DNA of 42,408 nt from JAJPKK01 sp035311445 (GCA_035311445.1 DATGCX010000181.1:1-42408), one strand, 5' to 3'. Positions 16,977 to 25,203 are shown, counted from the first letter of the stretch. Made by a program: numbers and translations. The notes: generated by a model not told the origin, from the sequence alone.

Positions 16977-16998
16977 TCGGCAAGCAACCGATCTGCGG

Positions 16999-17667
16999 TC
17001 ACTGTTGTTGCGTCCCGCCGCCCAGCGCGACCTTGGCACTGAATGGTGAGTCACCATGGCCAGGCGCCAGAACCACGACCGGCGTGCCGACCTTTACCCG
17101 ACTGTAAAGGTCGATGACGTTCTCGTTGGTCAGGCGGATACAACCCGATGAGATCGCCTGCCCGATGTATTCAGGCTGATTGGTCCCGTGGATCCGGTAC
17201 AGCGTGTCCTTGCCGTTGGCGTAGAGGTACAGGGCGCGTGAGCCCATGGGGTTCTGCGGGCCACCCGGCACGCGTGCCGGGAACGGGCCGAGGCGCTGTT
17301 GCTCACCGGGAGTTGGGATCCAATCCGGCCACTCGGTCATGTTGCCGACCTTGGCGACGCCGGACCAGTTCTGCGCCTCCTCGCCCACCGTGACCCCGTA
17401 ACGGATCGCCTTATGGTCCTGCTGGACAAAATAGAGATAGCGGTTATCGGTATCGACGACGATCGTCCCGGGCGCCTCTCGGCGGTGATAGTCCACAATG
17501 TGCCGTTGGAACGGCTCAGGAATGGTGGCCTGAGCGTAAGGCGCTCTGGCGAGCAATTCCTTGTCGCGGGGTTTGAGCGATGCCGTCGGCGCCGGCTCAA
17601 GTGTTGTCTGCATGCAGCCGCCGAGCAGCAATCCAACGCTAAGGAATACAAACTTCCAGGACGCCAT
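16999..17667 (-). CDS. Lipoprotein L,D-transpeptidase (YkuD domain)
   Basis: Forms or exchanges 3-3 crosslinks in peptidoglycan or attaches proteins to it. The 222-residue protein starts with a lipoprotein signal ending in the lipobox LGGC (Cys18). The YkuD domain runs from about residue 68: TIVVDTDNRYLYFVQ, RYGVTVGEE, and the active site IHGTNQPEYIGQ (His160) and AISSGCIRLTN (Ser174, Cys176, Arg178). The tail ends in GGGTQQQ. ATG at 17667 follows GGAGAGGCGGGTG; a GTG one codon earlier is an alternative. It lies convergently 22 bases from the aminotransferase end. A candidate FNR/FixK-type box is 93 bases upstream. Confidence 0.93.
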   Translation of the reverse strand: MASWKFVFLSVGLLLGGCMQTTLEPAPTASLKPRDKELLARAPYAQATIPEPFQRHIVDYHRREAPGTIVVDTDNRYLYFVQQDHKAIRYGVTVGEEAQNWSGVAKVGNMTEWPDWIPTPGEQQRLGPFPARVPGGPQNPMGSRALYLYANGKDTLYRIHGTNQPEYIGQAISSGCIRLTNENVIDLYSRVKVGTPVVVLAPGHGDSPFSAKVALGGGTQQQ

Positions 17668-17759
17668 CACCCGCCTCTCCGCCCTCGGACCACATGGTCA
17701 ACCTATCACTCCTTAAAGGAATAATCGAATCTCGGTTTTAATTCCAGTTTTGCCGCGCC

Positions 17760-17773
17760 TTGACCATGATCAA
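17760..17773. promoter_or_regulatory. Candidate FNR/FixK-type box
   Basis: TTGACCATGATCAA fits the CRP/FNR-family consensus TTGAT-N4-ATCAA with one base off. It lies between the divergent L,D-transpeptidase (start 17667) and corA (start 18080), nearer the former. A match of this length can arise by chance, and no oxygen-response gene is nearby. Confidence 0.4.
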
Positions 17774-18021
17774 TGCGCAAATCTGTTGCAACCATGCACC
17801 ACCTAACTTAACGCCTTGAAGTAATAAGTTTTTTACACAAATTTCACGTTGGAGATCGGCGGCATGGCGCAGGCAAAGAGGATCATGTACCGCCGGCACG
17901 ACACGCGTAATGTGCCCGTTCTTGAGCGGTGCTCGCTAATTCATCCTCATTTCGTTTTGCGTGCACCGCTTCTATGACACCCCGATGACGCACGAATCGC
18001 TTGCCGACTTGACCGGATGCG

Positions 18022-18065
18022 GGCGATGCTATCGCCACGTCTGCCTCTTTCGAGGCGCGCCAGAC
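18022..18065 (+). promoter_or_regulatory. Two hairpins in the corA leader
   Basis: GGCGAT-gct-ATCGCC (18022-18036) and GCCTC-tttc-GAGGC (18043-18056, extendable to GTCTG and CAGAC at 18065) end 14 bases before the corA ATG. They could affect initiation. I could not match them to any known magnesium riboswitch. Confidence 0.35.
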
Positions 18066-18079
18066 TCTAAGGGTTTGGG

Positions 18080-19048
18080 ATGCTGTCAGCAAACGTGCCT
18101 CGCGGCACCATCCTCGAACGCATCACCTGTAACGGCGAAGTGCCAGACCGCGCCGTGTGGATCGACCTCTACAGCCCGACCCAGGCGGAGGACAAGCTGG
18201 TCGAGCGCACACTCGGCATCGCGGTGCCGACGCGCGAGGAGATGCAGGAGATCGAGGTCACGAGCCGCCTGTATGTCGAGGGCGGCGCGCGTTACATGAC
18301 GGCGACACTGATGTGTCAGTCTGACACCGACGTGCCCGGCACCACCCCCGTTACATTCATCTTGTCGGACCACCGCCTTGTGACCGTGCGGTACGACGAG
18401 CCCAAGCCCTTCACCATCGTGGGCGCTAAGCTGGCGCGCCTGTGTCCGGCGAATGTCACCGGCGAGGCCGTGCTGATGGATCTGCTCGACGCCGTAATCG
18501 ACCGGGCCGCCGACATCCTGGAGAGGATCGGTAGCGATGTCGACGGCATATCCCACCAAATCCTGGAGTCCGAATACGGCGTGGGTCGCGGCCACAGTTT
18601 CAGGGAAATTCTCAAGTCGATCAGCCGCCGCGGCGACCATACGTCCAAAGCGCGCGAGAGCCTGGTCTCGATCGGACGCCTGATCCTTTATCTCGCCGCC
18701 GAGGCCGACAGCATGAAATGGGCCAAGGACCAGCGCGCCGCCCTCAAGGGCATGCAGCGCGACGTGCAGTCGTTGTCCGACCACGCTACCTATCTGTCGC
18801 AGAAGATCAGTTTCCTGCTGGACGCCATGCTGGGCGTGGTCAGTCTGGAGCAGAACAACATCATCAAGATTTTTTCGGTTGCGGCCGTCGTGTTCATGCC
18901 GCCGACACTGATCGCCTCAATCTACGGCATGAATTTCAAGCATATGCCCGAGCTCGAATTCGAGTTCGGTTATCCGCTCGCCATCGTGCTGATGCTGCTG
19001 GCGGCCGTGCTGCCGTACTTCTTCTTCAGGTGGATGAAGTGGTTGTAG
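18080..19048 (+). CDS. corA: CorA-family magnesium/divalent cation channel
   Basis: Inner-membrane pentameric channel for Mg2+ (also Co2+ or Ni2+). The 322-residue protein has a large N-terminal cytosolic domain (residues 1-255) with a long helical stalk (SIGRLILYLAAEADSMKWA, then KGMQRDVQSLSDHATYLSQKI). Two transmembrane helices lie at the C-terminus: KIFSVAAVVFMPPTLIASIY ending in the signature YGMNF (Gly283-Met284-Asn285), and PLAIVLMLLAAVLPYFFF. The loop after GMN is KHMPELEFEFGYP, acidic as expected. The positive C-terminal end RWMKWL is intact. ATG at 18080 lies close after two hairpins; the ribosome-binding site is poor (AAGGGTTTGG). Confidence 0.94.
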   Translation: MLSANVPRGTILERITCNGEVPDRAVWIDLYSPTQAEDKLVERTLGIAVPTREEMQEIEVTSRLYVEGGARYMTATLMCQSDTDVPGTTPVTFILSDHRLVTVRYDEPKPFTIVGAKLARLCPANVTGEAVLMDLLDAVIDRAADILERIGSDVDGISHQILESEYGVGRGHSFREILKSISRRGDHTSKARESLVSIGRLILYLAAEADSMKWAKDQRAALKGMQRDVQSLSDHATYLSQKISFLLDAMLGVVSLEQNNIIKIFSVAAVVFMPPTLIASIYGMNFKHMPELEFEFGYPLAIVLMLLAAVLPYFFFRWMKWL

Positions 19049-19105
19049 GGGAGCACGGGTGTCCCGCCCGCACGCTCAGCGCAACGAACATTCGGGTGAG
19101 TTGCT

Positions 19106-19405
19106 TCAGGTCGAACCGGAGCTTTTGGTGACCTTGTTCCTCTTTGTGTCCCTAAGCTCGGACAAGAGCTTATGCTCAGCCAGAAATCGATAACATAGGT
19201 CCAGCTCGTCTCTGAGCACTCCAACCATTTTTTGAATAGTAGTCAGGCGTCTGGCTTCGCGTGTCGTTATGTCACCCTCGTTTATTCGAAGGTCAATTCG
19301 TTGCCGCGCATCACGCGCCAATGCACGCGGGCACTCATGATGGGTTTCGTGAGCGCTCAATTCATCGTACAGGTGGGGCTCTCCGTCACACATATTGCCC
19401 GCCAT
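19106..19405 (-). CDS. Hypothetical protein overlapping the end of the SDR gene
   Basis: Frame of 99 residues starting at an ATG inside the SDR gene's last 20 bases, so the pair could be translationally coupled. The sequence (MAGNMCDGEPHLYDEL, a His/Cys-rich AHETHHECPRAL, then helical QKMVGVLRDELDLCYRFLAE and a basic end) looks protein-like, with many charged helices. Its codons are noticeably less GC-rich at third positions than those of its neighbours. I know no family. It might be acquired DNA or a chance frame; comparison with relatives would decide. Confidence 0.4.
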   Translation of the reverse strand: MAGNMCDGEPHLYDELSAHETHHECPRALARDARQRIDLRINEGDITTREARRLTTIQKMVGVLRDELDLCYRFLAEHKLLSELRDTKRNKVTKSSGST

Positions 19406-20138
19406 TGATATGCACCTCCGCCCCATTCACGTATGACGACATCTCGGTGCACAGCACGTAGATGATCTTCGCCACCTCGTCAGTGGTGCCCAGGCGCCGC
19501 AGCGGGATTTGCGCCACGATCTTGTCGGTACCGGGCGACAGAATCGCAGTGTCGATTTCGCCAGGAGCGATGGCATTGACGCGGATGCCGCGCGGGCCGA
19601 AGTCGGAGGCCATTTCGCGGGTGAGGGAGGCTAGCGCCGCCTTGGAGGTGGCGTATGCGGAGCCAGCGAAAGGGTGGACGTGGGAGCCCGCGATCGACGT
19701 GACGTTGACCACTGAGCCCTTCGCCGCATCAAGCTCCTCCACCAGACCGCGGGCCAGCATGATGGGTGCGAAGAAGTTCACCTGGAACACCTGCTGCCAC
19801 ATCGCGTAGGTGGTATCCATCGTCCCCAAGCGGCTGCCTCCGTTCCCCTTGGGGGAGATGCCGGCATTGTTGACCAGCGCATGCAACTCGCCGCCAAGCC
19901 GTCGCTTGATTTCCTCGATGGCACGGAGCGTGTCCTCAGGATCGGCGAGATCGACCTGGATGTGGTCCTCCGGTCCCATCGCCCATGGACAGTTTTCCGG
20001 GAATGCGTGGCGCGAGCAGGTGATGACACGCCATCCGGCGGCGGCAAAGCGCTTCACCGTGGCGTGGCCGATGCCGCGGCTGGCTCCGGTGAGAAGTAGC
20101 GTGCGGCGCGGCTGGTTCGAGGCGGCGGTGTTCGGCAT
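19386..20138 (-). CDS. Short-chain dehydrogenase/reductase (SDR, classical type)
   Basis: NAD(P)-dependent oxidoreductase of 250 residues. The cofactor loop TGASRGIG (about residues 18-25) follows a basic N-terminus, NNAG is at about 90-93, and the active site shows VVNVTSIAGS (Ser) and YATSKAALA (Tyr-x3-Lys). It ends IRVNAIAPGEIDTAI and GAEVHINGGQYV, the standard classical-SDR tail. The Arg in TCSRHA after the second strand suggests NADP preference (inference). The substrate cannot be read. The frame overlaps a small hypothetical gene at its 3' end. Confidence 0.92.
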   Translation of the reverse strand: MPNTAASNQPRRTLLLTGASRGIGHATVKRFAAAGWRVITCSRHAFPENCPWAMGPEDHIQVDLADPEDTLRAIEEIKRRLGGELHALVNNAGISPKGNGGSRLGTMDTTYAMWQQVFQVNFFAPIMLARGLVEELDAAKGSVVNVTSIAGSHVHPFAGSAYATSKAALASLTREMASDFGPRGIRVNAIAPGEIDTAILSPGTDKIVAQIPLRRLGTTDEVAKIIYVLCTEMSSYVNGAEVHINGGQYV

Positions 20139-20343
20139 GGCGTTGATCGGCTAACCCTTCTGCGATTCTGCCCGCATTATATAGGGGTCGTGTATTCCCG
20201 TCGTGATAGCGTGGCGTCGCGGATTATGTGTGGCCTAGCGGATGGTTTTGGAGCACGAGAGCCAGGGTGTCCCTTCTCCCCCGCCGTTTCCCTCGGGTCT
20301 TCGAGGCGGGGCTGCCCATTTGACGCAAGTATAGCTGATCTTC

Positions 20344-20373
20344 TTCTCCCTCCCCGTCTTCGGGGAGGGAGAA
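20344..20373. repeat. Perfect 13-bp hairpin in a repeat-rich gap
   Basis: Arms TTCTCCCTCCCCG and CGGGGAGGGAGAA enclose a 4-base loop TCTT (20357-20360). It lies between the divergent start of the SDR gene and the 3' end of pdxH (gap 20139-20469). The rest of the gap consists of similar C/T- and G-rich blocks, such as TTCTCCCCCGCC at about 20273. I found no gene in it. Confidence 0.7.
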
Positions 20374-20469
20374 GGTGGGGCTCCTTCCACGGCACGACCA
20401 TGCCTGTGAACCCACCCGGCTCGCTCCGCTCGCCACCCTCCTCGAAGACGGTGAGGGTAAAGAAAGTCG

Positions 20470-21111
20470 CTATGGGTAAAGCCGCGTTTTCGTCCACGCC
20501 GCCCCGGCATTGGCGCGGCGAAACTCGATGCGATCGTGCAGCCGGTATGGCCGGTCGTGCCAGAACTCCATTATGGTGGGCATCACCCGGTAGCCGATCC
20601 AGAATGGTGGGCGCGGGACGGGCCCGAGGGCAAATTTGGCGGCATTGAGCGCGATCGCCTTTTCGAACGCGAGGCGGCTTTCGAGCGGGCTCGACTGCCT
20701 GCTGGCCCAGGCGCCAATCTGGGAGGAGCGCGGGCGGCTGGCGAAATAGGCGTCGGCTTCGTCGTTGCTCACCGTTGTGACGGTGCCGCGCACGCGGACT
20801 TGGCGGCGCAGCGATTTCCAGTGAAAGGCGAGGGCCGCCTTGTCATTTGCGGCGAGCTCCCGGCCCTTTTGGCTCGCCTCGTTGGAATAAAACACAAACC
20901 CTCGCTCGTCGAAGCCCTTGAGCAGCACCATGCGTACATTGGGCAGTCCGTCGGCGCCCACGGTGGCGAGCGCCATCGCGTCCGGGTCGTTGGGCTCGGC
21001 CTTTCTGGCATCCTCGAACCAGGCGGCAAACAGGCGCAACGGCTCTTCGGCTTCGGTGAAATCACCACTCTTTAACCAGGCCAGGTGTTCAATTGGAACG
21101 GTATCGGACAT
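20470..21111 (-). CDS. pdxH: Pyridoxamine 5'-phosphate oxidase
   Basis: FMN enzyme that makes pyridoxal 5'-phosphate from PNP/PMP in the last step of vitamin B6 synthesis and salvage. The 213-residue protein has the family motifs: DPDAMALATVG, GLPNVRMVLLKGFD (FMN-binding), GFVFYSNEASQKGREL, AALAFHWKSLRRQVRVRG, SRPRSSQIGAWASRQS (substrate and FMN contacts) and the C-terminal signature EFWHDRPYRLHDRIEFRR ending WTKTRLYP. I chose ATG at 21111 because AGGA lies 10 bases upstream and family proteins start near there; an ATG at 21138 is also possible. Confidence 0.95.
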   Translation of the reverse strand: MSDTVPIEHLAWLKSGDFTEAEEPLRLFAAWFEDARKAEPNDPDAMALATVGADGLPNVRMVLLKGFDERGFVFYSNEASQKGRELAANDKAALAFHWKSLRRQVRVRGTVTTVSNDEADAYFASRPRSSQIGAWASRQSSPLESRLAFEKAIALNAAKFALGPVPRPPFWIGYRVMPTIMEFWHDRPYRLHDRIEFRRANAGAAWTKTRLYP

Positions 21112-21246
21112 CGACGGGGGTTCCTGGTGACCGGTCATGTGCCGGGGCCTACGTATCGCGTTTCGTATCGTGGGTCCGGTTATAGTGCATGTGCTGTATC
21201 GCGCCTATGGTGGGCGTTCCCGCGGGTTTTGCGGCGGCGACACGCC

Positions 21247-21684
21247 GTGCGATGGTCCCGACCGTGCTGCATATCGGGTTGGCATCGGGCCGTCTGCGTC
21301 GCGGTCATTGTGCTTTTCACCGAGGGTTGCAGCATGCCGACCCGACTCGGGTTCTTTGGCCCGGACGACAGGAGCGATTCCATCAAATCGATTTCGGCAC
21401 AGAACGCGATGATATTTTCGAATGCCGATCTCGCGGTCGCCAGCGCCGTTACCACAGCGCTCCTGGAACAAGACGGCGCCAGCGGGCCGTGGGAGAATCC
21501 GCTCACCGGCGCCCACGGCACCGTCACGCCGGTCGCCACCGCCTACCGGGATAATGGCATCGAGTGCCACGACTTCCTCGCCAGTTATGTGCGCGAAAAA
21601 GCGGAAGCCTGGATGCAGGGCGAGGCCTGCCGCAACGGCTTCGGCCGCTGGGAAGTGCGCAACTTCAAGCCGTGGCGGCAGTAG
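21247..21684 (+). CDS. RT0821/Lpp0805-like surface-antigen lipoprotein
   Basis: Protein of about 145 residues. A hydrophobic start (CVAVIVLFTEGC) with a Cys suggests a lipoprotein signal, although the lipobox (FTEGC) is unusual. The C-terminal half has the pattern seen in RT0821/Lpp0805 and 17-kDa-antigen-like proteins: ASAVTTALLEQDGASGPWEN, then GAHGTVTPVATAY, GIECHDF and the closing EACRNGFGRWEVRNFKPWRQ. The two Cys residues in IECHDF and EACRN probably pair. It is an outer-membrane-associated protein of unknown role. GTG at 21247 is my best start; the frame stays open further upstream (to 21085) and the true start is uncertain. Confidence 0.6.
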   Translation: MRWSRPCCISGWHRAVCVAVIVLFTEGCSMPTRLGFFGPDDRSDSIKSISAQNAMIFSNADLAVASAVTTALLEQDGASGPWENPLTGAHGTVTPVATAYRDNGIECHDFLASYVREKAEAWMQGEACRNGFGRWEVRNFKPWRQ

Positions 21685-21861
21685 GCGTCTGCTTTTTGGC
21701 ATTGTCCGCACCTTCCTTCCGGCCGTGTGAGAAGGTAAGACCGGAATGGCCGCAAACAACGGCCAAACCTACGTGGTTGCGTTGCAAAAACGGCGCTTTG
21801 CCCCCACATTGAGGCCGAACAGCCGGTGCTGTATGCCGGTTTCCAAGCGGAGAAATCAACG

Positions 21862-22842
21862 ATGCGCGACCCCTATGAGGTATTGGGGGTAAAAAAGAAT
21901 GCGGATGCGGCGGCAATCAAGAGCGCGTATCGCAAGCTCGCCAAGAAGCTGCACCCTGACGCCAACAAGAACGACCCCAAGGCAGCCCAGCGCTTCGCCG
22001 AGGTCAACGCGGCCTACGAAATCCTCGGCGAGGAGGACAAGCGCAAAGCGTTCGACCGCGGCGAGATCGACGCCGAAGGCAAGCCCAAGTTTCGCGGCTT
22101 CGAGGGCTTCGGCCCCAAGGGCGATTTCGGTCGCGATTTCGGGCGGGGTGGTGCGGATTTCAATTTTGAGCATTTTTCATTCGGGCCGGAGGGCGTACGG
22201 CGTTCAAGCGGGCCGGGCGGTTTCTCCAATTTGGATGATTTGCTCAGTGGCGTTTTCGGCGGCTTTGCGAACGCGCCACGCGGTCGCGGGCGGGCGCGCG
22301 GTTTCGCTCCGGAGGAATCCGGCGGCCGCGACGTGACGGCAGAGGTGACGATCTCGCTTGCCGAGGCCGCCAAGGGGGGGACCCGGCGCGTGCACCTGCC
22401 AACCGGCAAAGAGGTGGACGTCAAGGTCCCTGCCGGGCTTGCAGAGGGCAAGCAGATTCGCCTCAAAGGTCAGGGCCTGCCGGGTCCTGGCGGGGTGGGT
22501 GATGTTCTGATCACCATCAGGGTGGCGCCGCACCCCTATTTCGTGCGCGACGGCGACAATCTGCGTGTCGATGTACCGATCACCTTGTACGAGGCTGTGC
22601 TCGGCGGCAAGGTGCGGGTACCAACGCTGAACGGGGCCGTCGAACTCAATGTGCCGGCCGGTACCAGCAGCGGGCGAACCTTCCGGATCAGTGGCAAGGG
22701 CATGCCGGCCGAAGGCAAGGCCGGCGATCTATACGCCACCGTGCGCATCGCACTCCCTGAGAAGGGCGACCGCGACCTTGAGGAATTGATGCGCAAGTGG
22801 CGCCATGACAACCCCTACGATCCGCGCAAGGATTTGAAGTAA
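21862..22842 (+). CDS. CbpA-like DnaJ co-chaperone (type II, no zinc finger)
   Basis: Delivers substrates to DnaK and stimulates its ATPase. The 326-residue protein has a J domain at residues 1-68 (RDPYEVLGVKKNADAAAIKS, with KKLHPDANKN holding His31-Pro32-Asp33), a Gly/Phe-rich linker (about 70-145) and two C-terminal peptide-binding domains (DVTAEVTISLAEAAKGGTRR, KQIRLKGQGLPGPGG, VRDGDNLRVDVPITLYEAVL and FRISGKGMPAEG). The CxxCxGxG zinc repeats of true DnaJ are absent, which defines the CbpA/DjlA-like class. ATG at 21862 follows GGAG. Confidence 0.93.
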   Translation: MRDPYEVLGVKKNADAAAIKSAYRKLAKKLHPDANKNDPKAAQRFAEVNAAYEILGEEDKRKAFDRGEIDAEGKPKFRGFEGFGPKGDFGRDFGRGGADFNFEHFSFGPEGVRRSSGPGGFSNLDDLLSGVFGGFANAPRGRGRARGFAPEESGGRDVTAEVTISLAEAAKGGTRRVHLPTGKEVDVKVPAGLAEGKQIRLKGQGLPGPGGVGDVLITIRVAPHPYFVRDGDNLRVDVPITLYEAVLGGKVRVPTLNGAVELNVPAGTSSGRTFRISGKGMPAEGKAGDLYATVRIALPEKGDRDLEELMRKWRHDNPYDPRKDLK

Positions 22843-22889
22843 GGAAGGGGATTTTCCCGAGACATTCAATTCGCGGGGCCGGTAGTCTC

Positions 22890-23085
22890 CTGCAGCCACG
22901 GCTCGACAGGTCTCCGCGGGGGGGAGAACGTCCCAGGGCTAAACCCTTTCCGCGAGCGGGCGAGGGCCAAGCAGGGCGGGTTAGCGGGCCTCTCTACAAG
23001 TCTGAGCGGCGTGAAGCCCCTCACGCTGACTGCCCTTCCAGCGCCCGCAAGCGGGGGGAGCGGCGCGCCGCCTTGTGGCTCCTTA
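22890..23085. repeat. Degenerate intergenic repeat, copy A
   Basis: C/G-rich blocks between dnaJ-like and fabI genes include CGCGAGCGGGCGAGGGCC, AAGTCTGAGCG (about 23001), GCCCCTCAC and GCCCGCAAGCGGGGGG. The same items in the same order recur at 29420-29565 (copy B), so the two are diverged copies of one element. No gene fits here. Confidence 0.55.
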
Positions 23086-23136
23086 AGCCCTATGCCATAG
23101 GAGGCCGCCGGCCGGGACCGGCGTGATGAGGACCTT

Positions 23137-23955
23137 ATGCCGGAAACCGCGGGGCTGATGGCGGGCAAGCGCGGCCTGATCCTGGGCGTTGCCAACAACC
23201 GATCGATCGCGTGGGGCATTGCGCAATCGGCGCGCGCGCATGGGGCGGAACTCGCCTTCACGTATCAGGGCGCCCCCCTGAAGAAGCGGGTGGAGCCGCT
23301 TGCCGCCGAGGTTGGGGGCATCGTGGTCGGTCATTGCGACGTTACCGACCCGGCGTCGATCGATGCGGTGTTCGCCACTACTACGGCTAAGTGGGGGTCG
23401 ATAGATTTCGTCGTCCATGCCATCGCGTTTTCCGACCGCGCCCAGCTCAGCGGCCGCTATATCGAGACCACGCAGGATAATTTTATCAACACCATGGTGA
23501 TCAGCTGCTATTCGTTCACTGCGATTGCGCAGCGTGCCGAGAAGCTGATGCCCGACGGCGGCGCCATGCTTACGCTCACCTATTATGGCGCTGAGAAATG
23601 GATGCCCCATTACAACGTGATGGGCATCGCGAAGGCGGGCCTCGAAGCCTCGGTACGCTATCTAGCAGCCGATCTCGGCGCCAAGAAAATTCGTGTCAAC
23701 GCCATTTCGGCGGGGCCGATCAAGACGCTGGCCGCGGCAGGCATCGGGGATTTCCGCTACATCCTGTCGTGGAACGAGCACAACTCACCGCTACGCCGGA
23801 ATATCACGGCGGAAGAGGTCGGGGACACCGCGGTTTATCTGCTGTCCGACCTGTCGCGCGGCGTTACTGGGGAAGTCCATCATGTGGACGCAGGCTATCA
23901 CATCGTCGGCATGAAGCATCCTGACGCGCCCGATATCACGGTCCGCCGTGATTGA
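23137..23955 (+). CDS. fabI: Enoyl-ACP reductase (NADH)
   Basis: Catalyses the last reduction in each fatty-acid elongation round. The 272-residue protein has the FabI start GLMAGKRGLILGVANNRSIA with the glycine-rich loop, FTYQGAPLKKRVEPLA, CDVTDPASIDAVF and HAIAFSDRAQLSGRY. The active-site pattern is HYNVMGIAKAGLEAS (Tyr159, Lys166), followed by VNAISAGPIKTLAA and the C-terminal GEVHHVDAGYHIVGM. The ATG at 23137 follows GAGGACCTT. It overlaps or abuts the histidine phosphatase gene, so the two are probably cotranscribed. FabI is the triclosan/isoniazid-class drug target; nothing in the sequence shows a resistance change. Confidence 0.97.
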   Translation: MPETAGLMAGKRGLILGVANNRSIAWGIAQSARAHGAELAFTYQGAPLKKRVEPLAAEVGGIVVGHCDVTDPASIDAVFATTTAKWGSIDFVVHAIAFSDRAQLSGRYIETTQDNFINTMVISCYSFTAIAQRAEKLMPDGGAMLTLTYYGAEKWMPHYNVMGIAKAGLEASVRYLAADLGAKKIRVNAISAGPIKTLAAAGIGDFRYILSWNEHNSPLRRNITAEEVGDTAVYLLSDLSRGVTGEVHHVDAGYHIVGMKHPDAPDITVRRD

Positions 23956-23972
23956 GCGGGCGCCGCAGCCTT

Positions 23973-24572
23973 GTGAGCTTCCCCCTTTTCTATTTCGTTC
24001 GCCACGGCGAGACCGACTGGAACGCCGAGCGCCGGTTGCAGGGCCAACTCGATGTTCCGCTCAACGGCGTCGGCCGCCGGCAATCGGCGCATTGCGGCAG
24101 CACGCTGCGTGGTCTCATCGCCGCCCGCCACAGGGCGCCGGCCGACTTCGCCTTCGTCGCGAGCCCGCTGTCGCGAGCCCGCGAGACCATGGAAATTCTG
24201 CGCGACACGCTTGGGCTGACGCGCGAGGGCTACGTTATCGACCCGCGCCTCGTCGAGCTGTCGTACGGACGTTGGGAGGGGTTGACCTATGAGGAGGTGC
24301 AGGCGCTCGACCGCTCGGCGCTTGCAGTGCGCGAGCGCAACAAGTGGAATTTCGCGATCCCCGGGGGTGAGAGCTACGCGGAGCTCCTGGCGCGAGTGCG
24401 CGATTGGCAGGCGGAGCTCACAACCGAGACCATCATGGCAGCCCATGGCGGAGTTGCGCGTACGCTTATGGTGCTGTTCGGAGTGCGGGCGCCCGAAGAC
24501 GCGACCCAAGGCGAAGTTCTCCAGGGCGTGGTGTATGAGTTCGCCCCCGGGGTGATGAAGCTGCACGGGTGA
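23973..24572 (+). CDS. Histidine phosphatase family protein (phosphoglycerate mutase-like)
   Basis: Cytoplasmic phosphatase of about 199 residues. The catalytic signature FVRHGETDWNAERRLQG carries the phospho-accepting His; the second His is in AAHGGVARTL. SPLSRARETME, GRWEGLTYEEVQ and PGGESYAELLARV complete the family pattern. Its substrate is not evident; relatives act on sugar phosphates, cobalamin precursors or nucleotides. Start: GTG at 23973 gives a typical short N-terminus before FYFVRHGE; TTG at 23952, overlapping the fabI stop, is an alternative. Confidence 0.9.
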   Translation: MSFPLFYFVRHGETDWNAERRLQGQLDVPLNGVGRRQSAHCGSTLRGLIAARHRAPADFAFVASPLSRARETMEILRDTLGLTREGYVIDPRLVELSYGRWEGLTYEEVQALDRSALAVRERNKWNFAIPGGESYAELLARVRDWQAELTTETIMAAHGGVARTLMVLFGVRAPEDATQGEVLQGVVYEFAPGVMKLHG

Positions 24573-24644
24573 TTGGGGGACATCAGGTCGTAGCGTTAGA
24601 TAGCAAAAACACAGGTTCCGGTTTGGCGAATTCCCCGAGATCAG

Positions 24645-24701
24645 GCGATTTTGCCCACCCTGCCCACTTGCCAAAAAGCGTGCGATTTTGCCCACCCTGC
24701 T
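24645..24701. repeat. Two 19-bp direct repeats
   Basis: GCGATTTTGCCCACCCTGC occurs at 24645-24663 and again at 24682-24700, 37 bases apart, with a short spacer ending in AAAAAGCGT. The CCCACCCT core recalls the arms of the palindrome at 4440-4511, so this may be a rearranged copy of that repeat family. Confidence 0.65.
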
Positions 24702-24753
24702 GGTTCACGTGGTGTAGCATAACGGAAACGCGTTGCGCTGCGGGAGGCACAGG

Positions 24754-25203
24754 ATGCATCTTCGCCTGATCTCATCGCTTCTTCTTCTAAGTGCTTCGGG
24801 GATGCCTGTCGCGGCCGAGGAGCCGGCACCATTCCTGCAGGGCGGCTCCTATGAGGTCGCTTATCGTCTGGAGCTGCCGCACGTCGAACGATGGGCCATC
24901 GACAAGACGACGACGATTTGTGTTTCGGAGTGGAAAGGTCCGGCAATGCCGGTTCTGAGCGACAACAACCCGTTTGGGCAATGTGCCGCCATCAACATTC
25001 AGCAGGACGGCCCGTCACTAAACTATGACATCAGATGCTCGGGCCGGGATGCCGCGAAGGCCCACGCGACCTACACTCTGTCATCCGGCGACTTCAAAGG
25101 GCGGATTGCCATGGTCATGGGCGCGAAGAACATGACCATGACCGAGGTACAGACCGGACGGCGCCTCGGCAGCTGCGATCTCACTCGCGCGTCCCGAGAC
25201 TGA
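24754..25203 (+). CDS. DUF3617-like exported protein
   Basis: Exported protein of 149 residues with a signal peptide (MHLRLISSLLLLSASGMPVAA). The mature part follows the DUF3617 plan: FLQGGSYEVAYRLELPHVER near the start, TTICVSE, CAAINIQQDGPSLNYDIRCS, SGDFKGRIAMVMGAKNMTM and a closing GSCDLT. Four cysteines probably form two pairs. DUF3617 proteins have no known function. GGGAGGCACAGG just before the ATG at 24754 decides the start. Its 3' end overlaps the convergent ABM gene by 23 bases. Confidence 0.75.
   Translation: MHLRLISSLLLLSASGMPVAAEEPAPFLQGGSYEVAYRLELPHVERWAIDKTTTICVSEWKGPAMPVLSDNNPFGQCAAINIQQDGPSLNYDIRCSGRDAAKAHATYTLSSGDFKGRIAMVMGAKNMTMTEVQTGRRLGSCDLTRASRD

Noticed and set aside
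17864..17977. A 37-residue frame (MAQAKRIMYRRHDTRNVP) with GGAG upstream
   Set aside because: Short, Arg-rich and unlike anything I know. A ribosome-binding-site-like GGAG alone is not enough, so I left it out of the feature list.
18022..18065. A known Mg2+ riboswitch (M-box or ykkC-like) before corA
   Set aside because: The leader is too short and lacks the conserved cores of those classes. Only simple hairpins are visible.
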